Shown: positions 12,636 through 25,553 of the stretch, piece by piece
Position numbering within the stretch: the first letter of the stretch is position 1
Layout: every line of letters starts with the position of its first letter
DNA from: Primulina eburnea
Lineage: Eukaryota > Streptophyta > Magnoliopsida > Lamiales > Gesneriaceae
Assembly: GCF_022965805.1 (NCBI RefSeq)
Contig: NC_133101.1
Location: 930,001-994,000 of the forward strand
Direction: 5' to 3'
DNA length: 64,000 nt
Position numbers and translations under genes: made by a program
Notes under the pieces: generated by a model
The model's database searches: none
What the model was told of the DNA's origin: nothing
The model's input: only the letters and a program-made list of their open reading frames with translations

Positions 12636-12828
12636 TGGTTATATCGAGTAATGGAATCTATTACAGAATTCGATATAGGAACACCATATTTGGTTATATC
12701 GAGTAAAGGGTATTGGAATTCTTCTATTACGGAATTCGATATAGGAATACCAGGGCACTGGTTATATCGAGTAATAGAGATTATGGTTCCATCCTTTACG
12801 GAATTCGATATAGGAATACCACATCTGG
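12636..12828. repeat. Three-unit tandem repeat with internal inverted symmetry
   Basis: The unit begins GGTTATATCGAGTAA and ends TTACGGAATTCGATATAGGA, occurring about every 60 bp. The two ends of each unit are partly complementary (ATATCGAGTAA against TTACxGAATTCGATAT), so each can form a stem. The sequence is open in one frame, but this reflects the repeat rather than a gene. Confidence 0.7.
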
Positions 12829-13221
12829 AAACCGGGATCCCTAGACTAGGATTGAGTCTAGTCTGAATTATGATTGATGTCGACAGTTTGATTTGATATT
12901 GTTTATGTTTCAGATTTGTTACATATTCTGTTACCTGATTACATGCTTTATATTTGTTTATATGATTGCATGTTTCGTTGATTTATACTGGGATTTATTC
13001 TCACCGGAGTTATCCGGCTGTTGTCTTGTCTGTATGTGTACTTGACAACAGGTGGGACATGTCCAGGGTCGAAGAGATGAAGAGCTAGATCGTGATTAGA
13101 GTGGTGGCACCGGACTTGGACTAGATGTAGGGTTAAACACTTGACTTTAGTTTTAAACCCTAGTTTGAATAAATGTTGAAATACAGGATTTGTATTTTAT
13201 ATACTGATATGTAATCAGTCA

Positions 13222-16200
13222 TGAAAAAATACCTAAAAATAACTGTTTATTTTTTTTTTTGGTTCACTATTTATCAAAGTTTGGTTGTGGTTCATTAACT
13301 TTGATTTTTTGGCTTTCATTCTTATTTTGTCATAGCACTGATGTGAGATAAAAAAATGCTAATTATGTTATCCGAAATTGTTACTTTTTATGATGTCACA
13401 CCAGTAATTGAATCAAAATCGCAAAAAATTTTAATTTATTGTATCAAAGCAAAACTTTGGAGTACTAAAACCTAAAATTAGATATATTAGTGAACAAAAA
13501 ATTTCCATTCGCTCATATTGGTGTCAGCTAAGGTAGGCAATATGTGGAATACATAAATGCAGCCAATTTGGGAGAAGGGAAAAACTGAATACCAAAGTTT
13601 TTTCCCTTCAAAATGTATACTCACACACATATGTCTATATGCTATTACTGTTTCCACCCTTTGAAAATTGTGAAAACATTATATGTTTCCTCCTTTTGAA
13701 AATTCATCACGGAAATTGAATCCCCAAATCATTTAATACTTTTTTGAGCGGACGGGAAAAAAAAATAGTCGATGATAAAGACCAACTTCATTACATTAAA
13801 TGCTTGGCGATACGTCATTCCAGTTCATATGTCTCCCAATTATACTTAAAAATTTATGGGTGTTGCTATCAAACTAACAAGATATTGTGTGTGTATAATA
13901 TATATTGACATTGACTAAATTTATTTAGCAAAAAATCGAAGTTTATATGTGGGCAGGAATCCATTTTGGAAATCTGCAGGATTTGCCTTAAATGCTCTAC
14001 ATGTGAAGTGTTGCAATCTTTTAGCCTGGAAAGGAAACAAAGAATTAAAAAAATCCTTTAATCGTCAATCGGACAATCCTTCGATAAATTATTTCTTGAT
14101 GGCGTTTGTCAAATATGAACTATGCACACACAAAAGATTTGCCTGAATTTGGTAGTTTGTTTCCCACAAGTTCGTGCTTTTTTTACATTACTTATTTGAA
14201 AATAATCGAGATGGGTAATAATGATCATATTGAAGAAAAATATTTCCCGAAAAATTTCTATTTTTGTTTTTAGAAAATTCAAATAAAAAGAACGAGTGAT
14301 TGCCGTACAGCTAGCCGGGACAAATGGACAATATCGTTGTTCAAATCAAATTGTTTTGGACCCCAGCATGCGCGTAGCTTTCATATGTTCCATTTTTGCC
14401 ATTTTAACACCTGGAACCCACATATTGTATATGTATTTAGAAACGAATATCCGATATTTACCTCTAAATTTCAATATATAAAAATATTTTATTATTAATA
14501 TTTTTTATGACGATAAAACTCACCAGTCGTTACTATTCAGGATAAAGTATACAGACTAATGTATTAATATCCAAATCACGCTAGTTTTTTATTAGCATTC
14601 GATAGATTGATTAGTGCACATCGGCATAAAACCATCCATTTTGTTTGTCATTAATATAATTGTTGAGATGAACACATAATCTCTCCCTAGCACTGGCTCG
14701 TTGTACCTGAATAGACTTAGATACAATGCAGGATAAGAATGAAATGTCGAGCTTAATTATTATCTTGAGCTTCCAAGTCCAGTGCAAATTATGTAGGACG
14801 ATGCGACAACGAATTCGGGCGATCCGGTCACGAGCCGAGAAGATGGTTCTGTTATTAGTTATATATTGTTGTGCTCATGAAATGGTTCACGGAACGCTTT
14901 AATTAGGAGCTCACTCTATTATCTATAGACCCTTGACTAGTCCGAATTTGGATAATTTTAGAATATCGATATGCAAAATATCATTACCACATACAGAGAT
15001 ACATGCATGCATGGTAAATTATTAATTTTTATAAGAGAAGTATCAAGCTACTTTCTCGTAGAGAAATTAGGAGTGAATACGGGAAGGTAGAAGAAAAAAT
15101 TAATTGGGAACACGTGTTTTTTTTTTTTCATGTCATAGGATTTGTTTACTAAATAAATTGATCTCAGTGGATCGAATATATAATATTTATTTATATATTA
15201 TTAAAAATTAATTTATTATCGGATTAACATTTACACGATTTGATCATAATATATATTAATTTGTATGGAAAACAAAATTCAAATATATACTTTACTCTCC
15301 AAATACCCCGTAAAGTCCAGGAATGTAAAGACGTTATTATGATATAATTTTTTCCCATTTTATCAGGTCCAGGTATGTAAGACGTTATTATTACTCATAT
15401 TAACAATATTAGTATTATTATTATCATTGATATAATATTATTTATTATTATTCTTCTTAATAACATTATTGAAAAATAATAATTATTATTATATATCGCG
15501 TAGCAAAATTCAGCCAGCCTCATATTTTCTAAAATAACTAAACCCAAATTCTCCTATTGTATTTAATTTCTTGATTTTCCATTTAACCAAAATTTCTCAT
15601 TTGTGTTTAATTACAAAGGTAAAATAGTAAGTGTGCATCATTATCCTTGGGTAGGAGAAGAAAATAGGTAAAAGTGGAAAACGAAAATAAAAATTATCAT
15701 TTTTTTTAATTCAATCATATTTTTTTTTAAAAAATACAACTGAGTTAAAAAAAAATTGGGTGCAGTGATTAATGGTCAAATATAACCCTCTAATTGGCCT
15801 CGTTGTCAATAGTTAAGGAAATTTGCTTCTTTTACATCAATGTCATTGGACGGAAATACATAATCCGATTCAACATATCATCTACCATAAAATAAAATAA
15901 AAAATAAAAAATAAACATTATAGAACAAAGATGCATTAATAAATAATGAGTGTTTAGTATGAATTATTGTAATATTTGGTCAATTTAATATAAGAACAGT
16001 AAATTAATTAAATTACAATAATAATAATGATGATGGGAGCTGTCATTTGTATTCTTATTGCTCATCATTATTTTTCATTTTTAGTTAAATATTATTATTT
16101 ATTTTCTATTAAAAATTAAAAAAGAAAAAAAGATGTAGAAAAAGAAAGTTTGACTCTTCACTTCTATTACAATTTTCTGAAGGCCCAATATTTAACTAAA

Positions 16201-19200
16201 GCCCAAAGTTTGATTGAACTTTATCTCTCTCTTTTTGGATCGAAAGCCCAAGGTTTAATTGGGTAGCTATGCTTAGCCTATTATTTATAGGCCTTGGAGT
16301 TTCGGAAGGTTTTCTTTTAATTTGTTTAAATTAATTTTGTGCTCCGAGATATCTTATATATTATTAATAATAAAGAAAAAATAATAGAGAGACTGATTTT
16401 TTTTTTTTTTAATGGCAAAATCACTCCAAAAATCTATCCTATTTTACCGCTATAACATATTTAACCACATAAACTTCTATGATTATATCACGAGATAATT
16501 TTGTGACATGGATTTCTGAACCAACTTGATCTATAAAAATATTAATTTTTAAATAAAATTATTTTGTCATTGCAGGTATAAATATAATCGATTACGGATC
16601 TGTATCTGTGAAATCGTCTCACAGGAAATCTACTCCGTTATTTAACGAAATGTATATTTAATTTTGAAAATATTTGGAAATAGCTTTGAAAACATGTTAC
16701 AGAATGATATTAATTAAATATTTAATTTTATGTTATTTGCTATGTGTGTGCGCAAGATAAAAAGATAATGAAATGTATATACAATACAATAGTTGTAGTA
16801 GTTGAGACGCAAGTAGCATTGGTTTTTTAAGACAACCAAGAACAAGAGGAAAATATATTTCTGGTTAGTAATTTGTGTATATTTTTCAATTTTAGTTATA
16901 TTTTTTGTGATCTTAATTCGTTAATTTACATTTTTTTCTATTTTAGTATTTGTTCATTGGAATGTTGTCGTGCTCCGATGGCATGTAAGCATTCCGATAG
17001 AAAATTAAAATAAAATTGAAGAAAAATTGTATGTTAATAGAGTAAAAGCGTGAATTGAAAGCCAACATAAACAAAAATGAAAAAATACAAGTTATAGGAG
17101 GAGATTATTAGAATATCACGAATTTCCTTAAAAGTAATACATCCTATTAAAAATTGTCAAGACACGATTTTGTCAAATAATTATATCAAAAAAAAATTTA
17201 TTATCATTATTTAAAATTATAAACATAAATAAACTCTCATCTTAAAACTGTGTCATATTGTGCTCAATTTTACATTTTTAATAGACACACATAAACACCA
17301 AAGCTAGATAAAATAAAAACTCAAAATTTATCTATATTATTTGTAAATAAATTATAATTTATTAAATTATCGCCACATTTCAATGAAGAACCCTTGTTGA
17401 TGTATGTTTTCGAATTAAAAAAAATAAATAAATTTTTATATGTGCTTTTAAAAAAATATATTTAGATTTACGATAAAATATTTATTTAATCCGATAATTA
17501 ATTAATTTTGAATTGAAATTTAATGATAAATTAAAGTTTGCGCATGGATGTCACACACAAGATATACGAGTTGATAGATTAAATAAGTGTTTGAACAATG
17601 ATCAAGAATTTGATCTCCATACCAATACTTTCTCGGTTGGTGATCATATATATTACATAGTTTATTCAATATGATTTAACTGACTAATATAATTACAAGT
17701 CACTGTGTTAGCTTCAAGGTTTACTCGGCGGGAATTTCATGTCATAAAATAAATAAAAGTTTGCACATGGAATCTTTCACGAATTTTTGATTAAATCAAA
17801 TGAAATCTATTAATGACAGGAATCACCATTTTTATCTCAAAACCCGCATAATTTGTCCTACTGATTGAAATGTACACATCAATCAACAATAATTTTCCTA
17901 ATTTACTTAGACATTTGAATTAATTATCACCAATAATCAATTCTAAAATATATAGTGTTCTATTTTTGGGGGACTTGAGATTTTGGCTCTTATTCTCTGA
18001 AAGAGGAAAATTATTTAATCATAAGCTTAAGATAGTGTGTTAATGGTCCCAATGACTAATAATTAAATTTCATGGGTTGGGTTGGTGAGAAGCAGAGTGC
18101 TTCATTTTTCATTTTCCTTCTGCAAATCAGACTCATACTTCCATTAAGTCCCAATCAATCCAATTAATGCGAACAAAATTCCTGATTAGGAAATATTCCT
18201 TTAAATTCAAAAAAAAAAATTAAAATTATTTAATTATATTTTTCAGTCACTTTAGCTTCTTCTTTTGCACTACACTAGGCCATGCACTATATATATTTTG
18301 ACGCATTTCATATATTAAATATTTAGGGTTACATACTTACATGTCCTTGTACAATGAATTTATCCATAATTTGCACATATATAAATTCTGAAATACCAAT
18401 AAACAGAGTTGTGATTTGATGGTCGCACCTTTTTTAGGATACAAAAAACCAAGCAAACCAAAATGGGAAATTTCCAAGCAGCAAATTCACAGAGAATTAA
18501 TTCATAGTGATAGCTCGAAAATTTTTATATATGGAGACGGACTTCATATTTATATATACACTTGAAATTGAGATATCAAAGTTAATGTTGGACGTTAACT
18601 GCTCATTTTCCCGGCCATGCAAAAGCAATCATAAACATTGTGATCATGAGGATGCAGTGTGAATACAAATCAGATTCTTGGTTTATAATTAAATCGCTTC
18701 GCGATTAAAGATTATAACTTTTATCGACAAGAATTCATTAACCTTAATTGATCGTAAGCTAAAAAGTGACTGTATTTTGTTTGAGGTTCATTTTAGAAAT
18801 TAGAAAAGAAATGCAAAAGGATGCTATGAATTTGGTGTGACCAGTTAGGTTAAATTTGCAAGCCAGTAGAGTTTGGTAATAATACATCGAATTGGAACAA
18901 ACCATTGACAACATGAAAAGCGATACTGAGTTGGTTCCTATAAAAGGAGTCCGATCGACTGTAAAATTATAACGATTAATTTGTTATTGTACAAATCAAT
19001 ACGGGGCCATTCGATTCACGAATGGTGGCTAACACATTGCATAGGCTGGCTGGCTACCTAGCTAGCTACACAAGAAAAATGATTTTGAGCTCAAATGTTG
19101 TAATTATATATAATTTGGCAAAATTACAATTTCGGCTCTGGAAATTTGGACGACTTACCGAATCAAAAGTCAAACCAGACCGATTTACCAGACAAAATCA

Positions 19201-19560
19201 ATTACCCCCTAATGCACCATTATTGATACATAAGTTTCTTTTGTAAATCTCGAGGAAGCGATTTGCCAATTAAAATTTCACATGGAATTAATTTGAAAAA
19301 CTCTCACCTTATTTTATTTATTTGGTATTGAGACAAAACACAGATTTCGAATGTGGTGATAATTTATTAATCATTTAATGTGACATATAGTTTGGCAAAA
19401 CTTTTAATTATTAAAAGTGTGATTATATAGTAATAATATATATAAACAAGAGACTGTAATTGGCCACAACAATATCATGTGCATTAAAGAAGTTTCAAAA
19501 TGAATTCATTCGTGATTCTTCTGATAATTGCTCGTAATAATTTCAGCATTAGGTGTTATT
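13222..19560. other. 6.3 kb gene-free stretch
   Basis: Very AT-rich sequence with no open frame that looks like a real protein. An imperfect 35-40 bp duplication (GTCCAGG...TGTAAxGACGTTATTAT) lies at 15315-15395. Near 16598-16636 there is a short decayed piece of the GAGACGG repeat. No transposon coding region, tRNA or conserved gene was recognised. Confidence 0.45.
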
Positions 19561-19574
19561 ACATCAAAAGAGAG

Positions 19575-19581
19575 TATAAAT
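19575..19581 (+). promoter_or_regulatory. TATA box of the MIF gene
   Basis: TATAAAT lies 176-182 bp upstream of the MIF start codon and is followed by a pyrimidine-rich leader. It is a plausible TATA element by sequence and spacing; no transcript evidence is available. Confidence 0.5.
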
Positions 19582-19756
19582 AAGCCTCAAAGGGTTAGGG
19601 TTTTCACTCTGCACCAAATATGGCATAACTCCCACTCCAATCCAACTCTTTCTCTTCCACTTTTTCCAACTTGAAACTGTTGTTTTTTAATTACGACTTT
19701 CACCTAATCGATCATCATAATTAACGCGGAAAAATCGGTTATAAGTCGAAGAGGAG

Positions 19757-20038
19757 ATGAAGAAACGACAGATGGTTTTAAGGAGGAACGATCAGTCTCC
19801 GAGAAACTCTGAAAATTCATCTCTTCCGGTGAGAACTGTGAGATACGTAGAGTGCCAGAAAAACCATGCAGCTAACGTGGGAGGATATGCGGTGGACGGG
19901 TGCAGGGAATTCATGGCCTCCGGGGAGGAGGGAACAAGCGGCGCGCTCACTTGCGCCGCCTGCGGCTGCCACCGGAACTTCCACCGGAGGGTGGAGGAGG
20001 GTGAAGGGGAGGTGGAGGGGGAGATTGGTTTTGAGTGA
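19757..20038 (+). CDS. MINI ZINC FINGER (MIF) protein
   Basis: Single-exon gene of 93 residues, typical for MIFs. After a basic N-terminus ([10 protein letters not shown]) comes the ZF-HD dimerisation zinc finger at about residues 28-78. Visible hallmarks are [29 protein letters not shown] and [13 protein letters not shown]. There is no homeodomain, which separates MIFs from full ZF-HD proteins. By family knowledge MIFs pair with ZF-HD homeobox proteins and block their DNA binding or nuclear entry, affecting hormone responses and meristem termination. A full ZF-HD gene lies 5.5 kb downstream on the opposite strand. The short acidic tail [14 protein letters not shown] is unremarkable. The family call is firm; which MIF ortholog it is remains open. 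Confidence 0.93.
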   Translation: MKKRQMVLRRNDQSPRNSENSSLPVRTVRYVECQKNHAANVGGYAVDGCREFMASGEEGTSGALTCAACGCHRNFHRRVEEGEGEVEGEIGFE

Positions 20039-23000
20039 TGTTCCCCTAGCTAGTGTGCTTGAAAACAACACATGCAAAGAGTAAGTGCGAATATGGTATA
20101 GTGTGTTTTGCGCTTGTTTTGTGTGTGTGTGTGTGTGAGTTTTTTTTTTTTTTCACTTTGTTTTTTTTTATGCGGTTATTGGTATCGTTTAATTACGTGA
20201 TATAGGATTATTGTACGAGCTTTTATGGTTTGATTGATGATTATATATATAAGAAAATACTAAATCCGATATCTAATATATGACCGTGAGGAATTAATCG
20301 GGAATGGTGATTTTCTACAAAGCGTGGAAATAACATGTGTATGTTTTTTTTAGAATATTTTCTTGGTGATCATTTACCCATGATCCCATGATTATGGTAA
20401 CAAGAGTCTAAACGATTTCCAAATTTGTGAAATAATTTTAAGATTTTGAAGATCAATCTATCATATACATTGTATATTAGAATAAAAACCATATAAGTAG
20501 AAGTTATAAAAAGCATGAAATGAGATCGATTCATCAATCTATCCATGCGATGTGCCACAGAAAGTTTGTATATGACCTGCATTTATGCAACGCAAGGGAG
20601 TCGAAGGGTATTATTGTTCACTTTGTACATATATAGAATTGGTAATGAAGCAAAGAGAAAACTCGAACTAAATTTGTGCTCCTCCAAAACCATGACCCAT
20701 CAAAATCTCATGTGCGATGGATACGAGCAAAGTGGTTATAATGTTAGGTATTGAATATATAGGGAGCAAACTTTTAGGTATATGTTAATTTAATTGGGTG
20801 CTTGTCAAATCCAAAGCGCACCGATTTCATAGTTTTGGAGCATAGAGAGTACATGCCTTTGGGATCAAATAAATATATCGAGACTATTCTAAAGAGAAGC
20901 TCGATACCATATGGAGAATGGACATGATGACTCGCTATGTTTGTTATTATATAAAGCGTTTTGAGGATAAAAAGTTAGTGTTCTTGACTTGTTTGCATTA
21001 CTACGTGCGCCCTTTTACTCGTGTTTGTGTTGTGAGGTTTTTCTTCCTTGATATCCTCTATTCATCGCGCTTTTAGAATAATAATAATAATATCGTATAT
21101 ATGCGCAGTTGATCACTCGATCTTATAGGTTAATGTCAAGTTCCTAGTTTTGGATTCGGATCTGTTCATAAAATCATACTTAATTAGTTATTTCTGATGC
21201 TCGAAGGTCTTAGTATATATCAGCTAGTAAGGCAGGGGTTACGGTTGTGGATTACGGACTCGACTCGAGGTCTAGTCAAGTATCCAAACCAGTGACTTGA
21301 GAGATCAAACGTCTCTAGACATCCCAATTGTAATGTAAAATATATTTACGAGGTGTTGTAGTAGACTAGTCGGGAATACTTGGGCGATCATCCATTGTAT
21401 ATAGATATCCTCCCCACCCCTCAACCCCAAAAAAAAAGTTAAAAAATTACAGGTTTTATTGACTCAAAAATCCTGCTAATATTTATATAAATTTTTATCA
21501 GTGGTATCTGTTTATAAGAAAATAATATAGAAAATTAAATTTATTTTCAGAAGGATCGAAATTTATATAGATATTATAGTTAGACCGATTAATTGGTTTC
21601 TGTTACTTTGAATTGGCCCATTTTGAAAGTCCCGTAAACCTGGGTCCAGTTGACGCAGAATCAGGTCTTTTGGGCCAATTTCTTTTGAGGACAATTTCAC
21701 ATGCAACATGTTATACGATGAACACAAAAGATTGTGATCGTCATTTTTATTTTAAAATAAGAATAATTAATTAGACATTTGACGAGGCAATCATATTCTC
21801 CCATCTACTTACAGAAGAAATGGGGAAGATACGCCTCACCCTTTCATTGGTGCCCGCCAACGTATTTTGTGTAGGTCTACCAATCCAAAGTTTACATCGA
21901 GTCTACTTTATCCTGTGTAACATCATATTTGTCGAAAAAATAAAAACAAATATAAAATATTATATGATGATTAACTAGTTTGTGCTCGAGCTCGACTGAT
22001 TAAGCAGTAGCACCCTCACCGGAGTCAGATTAGATGAAAATTTTGTCTCCGTCCGAGCTTTTGCTTGAACTTGATCGAATCGATGAGATCAAAGCTCAAG
22101 CTTCTTTTAGATAATGTCTGAAGTTAAAAGAATTATTATTGATATCAAGCTTGAGATAGTAAAGATGGTTGGGCTAGAATCATACTCTATTTAACGGAGC
22201 TCGAATAAATAAGTTAACATCTATTTTGTTTTATTTTCTCTCAAACAATAAAGTTCCACAAAATTTTGTTTTTTTTTTTTGGGGTGAAATTATAGTTTTC
22301 TATTTAACTTTGTGTTTTTATATTTCTAAATTTTGAATATCTCACGTTCTATAAAAATACTAATATGTACAAAGTGCCTCGTTAAATAACATAATAAAAG
22401 TTTGTTCCCCCGGAAATAGTACTATAAAGTATATTTTCAATTTGTAGCACCGAGCACTACCTTTCCAACAACATTGTCCAAGTTTACTTCCCTTGTAATT
22501 TAATGAACATGACCGCTTGACCGACCATTGTAAGAGCTCGTACAATGGATGAAGCAGTCCTGACGATGTAGTGTGCTTCCTTGCCAATCTCAATTATCGC
22601 CCCTTCAAGAATCCTCCTCACAAGATGTTGCAAGAGGGGCTTGCGAAGGTTCTCTCCGCAGTATATATAGTGTACGCCTGTATTTTTTTTTTTTTAAAAA
22701 AAATAAAATCCAACAATCAGATTAATCTAACTCTTTCAAATATTTAAAAAATAATAATGAATTTTTAAAAAATAAAAATAAAAAAGTAATTGTGGAGATT
22801 TTCCTGTCGCAGATCAACAGCCAAGATCATTCAGCCTTTATTTTTTTTAAGAAAAACATTAAAAATAATATTAAAAATTGAAAAAAAAAAATGGTAAAAA
22901 TCTCCAACGACTATATTATACAATCTTTAATAAATTAACGTCATAAAATTAAGATTTCATCTGTTATACATTCTAAAAACAATCATATTTCTTTCAGAAA

Positions 23001-24378
23001 ATTTTTAAAAAAAATCATTCGCACTTTGTTTCTCATGTCGTACAAGAGTTCTTCTTCATCATCAACTCCACCATCATCGGACAATTAAATTTCCGGTCCC
23101 ATGATTGATCAACTTCTCTTCACAACAAACTCTCAATTGTTCGGACACCCCGCTCGTTTGCATCAAGTGGGGGAGATGAGTTGTAAACGTGGCTACGAAA
23201 GGAAACAAAAAAATTGAGAACAAATTATCGGAACTGAGAGATTATATAATGATTACGATTTCAAATGAGCATATCATTGTTTTTTAGAATTGTGGAAGCA
23301 TTATAAAGCATTGGGTCTTATTTTGTACAACAAAGAGACGCAATCGGTATGCTTGGATAGTCATCATGTCAGAGGGTTATGGTTGTGGTTCGACTAATTG
23401 CATATGATGTAGCATGCAATGTTGTTGATGAATGCATGAGGATATGAGCATCAACAACGTTGATGTAACAATCATAGACCGTAAGCTGACTCAACATGAG
23501 CATCGGCCTATACCCATACACCACTATTGTTCATGAGCCTTAGATTGGTCCAGCATGAATCGTAGTTTATAATCATGCACCGTCACTCATAAAATATCTC
23601 ACTATATTCGAACTCATGACTTCCAAAATTAAGCATTGATACCAATTAAATTAGCAGCTCAATTGGATTTGGTCAAACACACCCTATTGTCATCCCTACT
23701 CATACAATTGAATATGCTCTAAATGCTATGATATTTCGACATTATAGGTTAGAGAGGAATTAAACACATCAATTTCAATATCGGCTACCAATTTAATGCA
23801 ACACCACGTGATTCCTTTTTAATTTCCTTCGTTGGGTTTTGCTCATTCACCTAATTTAATTTCAATTTAATGATAAACCAAATTTAGTTCAAATCAATTT
23901 AATCTCATTAAATGAATCAATTCTTTAGCAAATGAGCTTGTACCACATTGTAGATCAAGCCATCAAGGTCAGAAACTCATTTCACGTTATCAGAAGAGTT
24001 TCATGTCTTATTTTTATGTCTGATTTTTAAAAATCAGGTATATTTGCGCCATTTAGAAAAGTTTTATAACTGATTTTTTGTTTAAAAAAGTATTGATATA
24101 TATTTGTGTGACACTAACGCGTATGACAATTATTATTATTATAAGTATTTTATATATAATATAATATTTTAATTTAATAATGACCCTGTTTTTGGTGGGT
24201 GAAATGAAATGAATAATGAGAGCAGTAGAGAAGATGGCATGCACCCCTCTAACAGAACAAGATTAATGACTTCACCTATGACCACCACGCGGAAAATAGG
24301 ATCGATGGAAAAGAAATTTGTCCTTTCCATAATTATATTATTACACACATAACTATTTGAAGTTGTTCTCCCTTTAGT
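20039..24378. other. Intergenic between MIF and ZF-HD genes (first part)
   Basis: It holds a GT microsatellite with an adjacent T run (20121-20153), probably in the MIF 3' region. Degenerate sequence near 23440-23590 has repeated CATGAGC/ATAGACCGTAAG-like phrases. No gene is recognised. Confidence 0.45.
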
Positions 24379-24546
24379 CAAAAACTTGTGTGAGACGGTC
24401 TCACGGGTGGTATTTGTGAGACGGATCTCTTATTTGGATCACTCATGAAAAATATTACTTTTTATGCTAAGAGTATTACTTTTTATTGTGAATATGGGTA
24501 GGGTTGACCCGTCTCACGGATTATGACCCGTGAGACGGTCTCCAAT
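24379..24546 (+). repeat. GAGACGGTCTCAC repeat, copy B
   Basis: Nearly full copy: AAAACTTGTGTGAGACGGTC start, a well-kept TTTTTATGCTAAGAGTATTA core, a GGGTAGGGTTGACCCGTCTC block and a CCGTGAGACGGTCTCC end. Confidence 0.75.
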
Positions 24547-25553
24547 AATTCTCGAAGCTTCATTAATTAATAAACCCCCGTGGTTAGATGCACCTAATAG
24601 CTAGATTCCGCTAATGGGGAAAGCTTTATTACTAAATTAAGCCCACCAAGCATATCTTACTACAAAAGCCTTGGATTTACTTTATAAGATAAAGAGCTTA
24701 CATCATCTACCTTAAACACACAAATTTTAAGTGCCACATGCATTTCAAAGATCTACCATTCGATCTACCGTTTTTACTGTGAGAGATTTCATATCAATCC
24801 AAAGAATATAATAGAGATTTTCAGTCAAATTAAGCCAATACCTTATTTTAAGATTGTTTTCCATTGGGATCAACAAGAGTTAGTTACAAAAACATGCTGT
24901 TAGTTAATCCAATTCATTTCCTAAGATTAAGGGTTTTTCCCCTCATCCTATAATAATCCCACATGATTTGTTACATAGAATCCACCAAATTATTCTGTTT
25001 TCTGGAGAAATGTTAAAAGAAACATTTACATGGCACTTTTTCTAATGAAATTGCAGTTCTTGGCTAGAAATATCCATTAAAAAATTAGGGGGAAGGACTA
25101 TTTCTTATATTAAAATGTATTTAATAATGATAGGCAATGGGGAGAGTACGTGCCTAATCACAAGAATAATAATAAATAAGCTCTAAACATGGAAATTAAA
25201 CATAATCGTTGTTATTAATTACCCAGTACTAGAATTTAAAAAATAATAATAAAACGCACCTCACTTTTTGTTGCTTCATCCCCAGACAAACAACTCCATT
25301 GTTTCTTAATACACAACTCAGATCATATCAAGTTCATGTGTAATTGCAAAAAGGTGGGATCGATCTTGGAAATTGGTTGCAAATTAATAAAAATAAAGCG
25401 AATGCGTGATTAATCAAGGCCACAGAAAATAAACTGATTGGACATTAACCATATTAGTAGCTAATTAATACAAGATTAAGACAAAAGAAGATCTAAATCA
25501 GCACAAATACGATATTCTAAGAAAGATCAAGAAGACTAGTTAGTACCAGAGCC
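24547..25553. other. 3' flank of the ZF-HD gene
   Basis: AT-rich sequence with no gene recognised; the part nearest 25553 is expected to be the 3' UTR of the minus-strand ZF-HD gene. Confidence 0.45.

Larger units (their letters stand above)
11470..13210. mobile_element. Probable solo LTR or LTR-derived sequence (Ty3/gypsy-like)
   Basis: The stretch begins TGTAATGCCCGGAAATTAAT and ends near GTAATCAGTCA at about 13221, consistent with TG...CA LTR ends. It is more GC-rich than its surroundings, has no gag or pol frame, and carries organised internal motifs: four ACCGCACCCGCGGT-type blocks (11606-11737), a TATATAAA-like box near 11780, and three GGTTATATCGAGTAA units (12636-12828). The GGGATTTATTCTCACCGGAG block near 12990 resembles plant LTR sequence I have seen. 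Target duplications were not resolved, so the ends are approximate. The solo-LTR reading is inference. Confidence 0.5.

Noticed and set aside
12651..12866. 71-codon frame with repeated EFDIGIP phrases
   Set aside because: Directly produced by the three-unit repeat inside the probable LTR.
13949..14146. 65-codon open frame MGRNPFWKSAGF...
   Set aside because: No domain, no supporting signals, and isolated in AT-rich DNA where frames of this size arise by chance.
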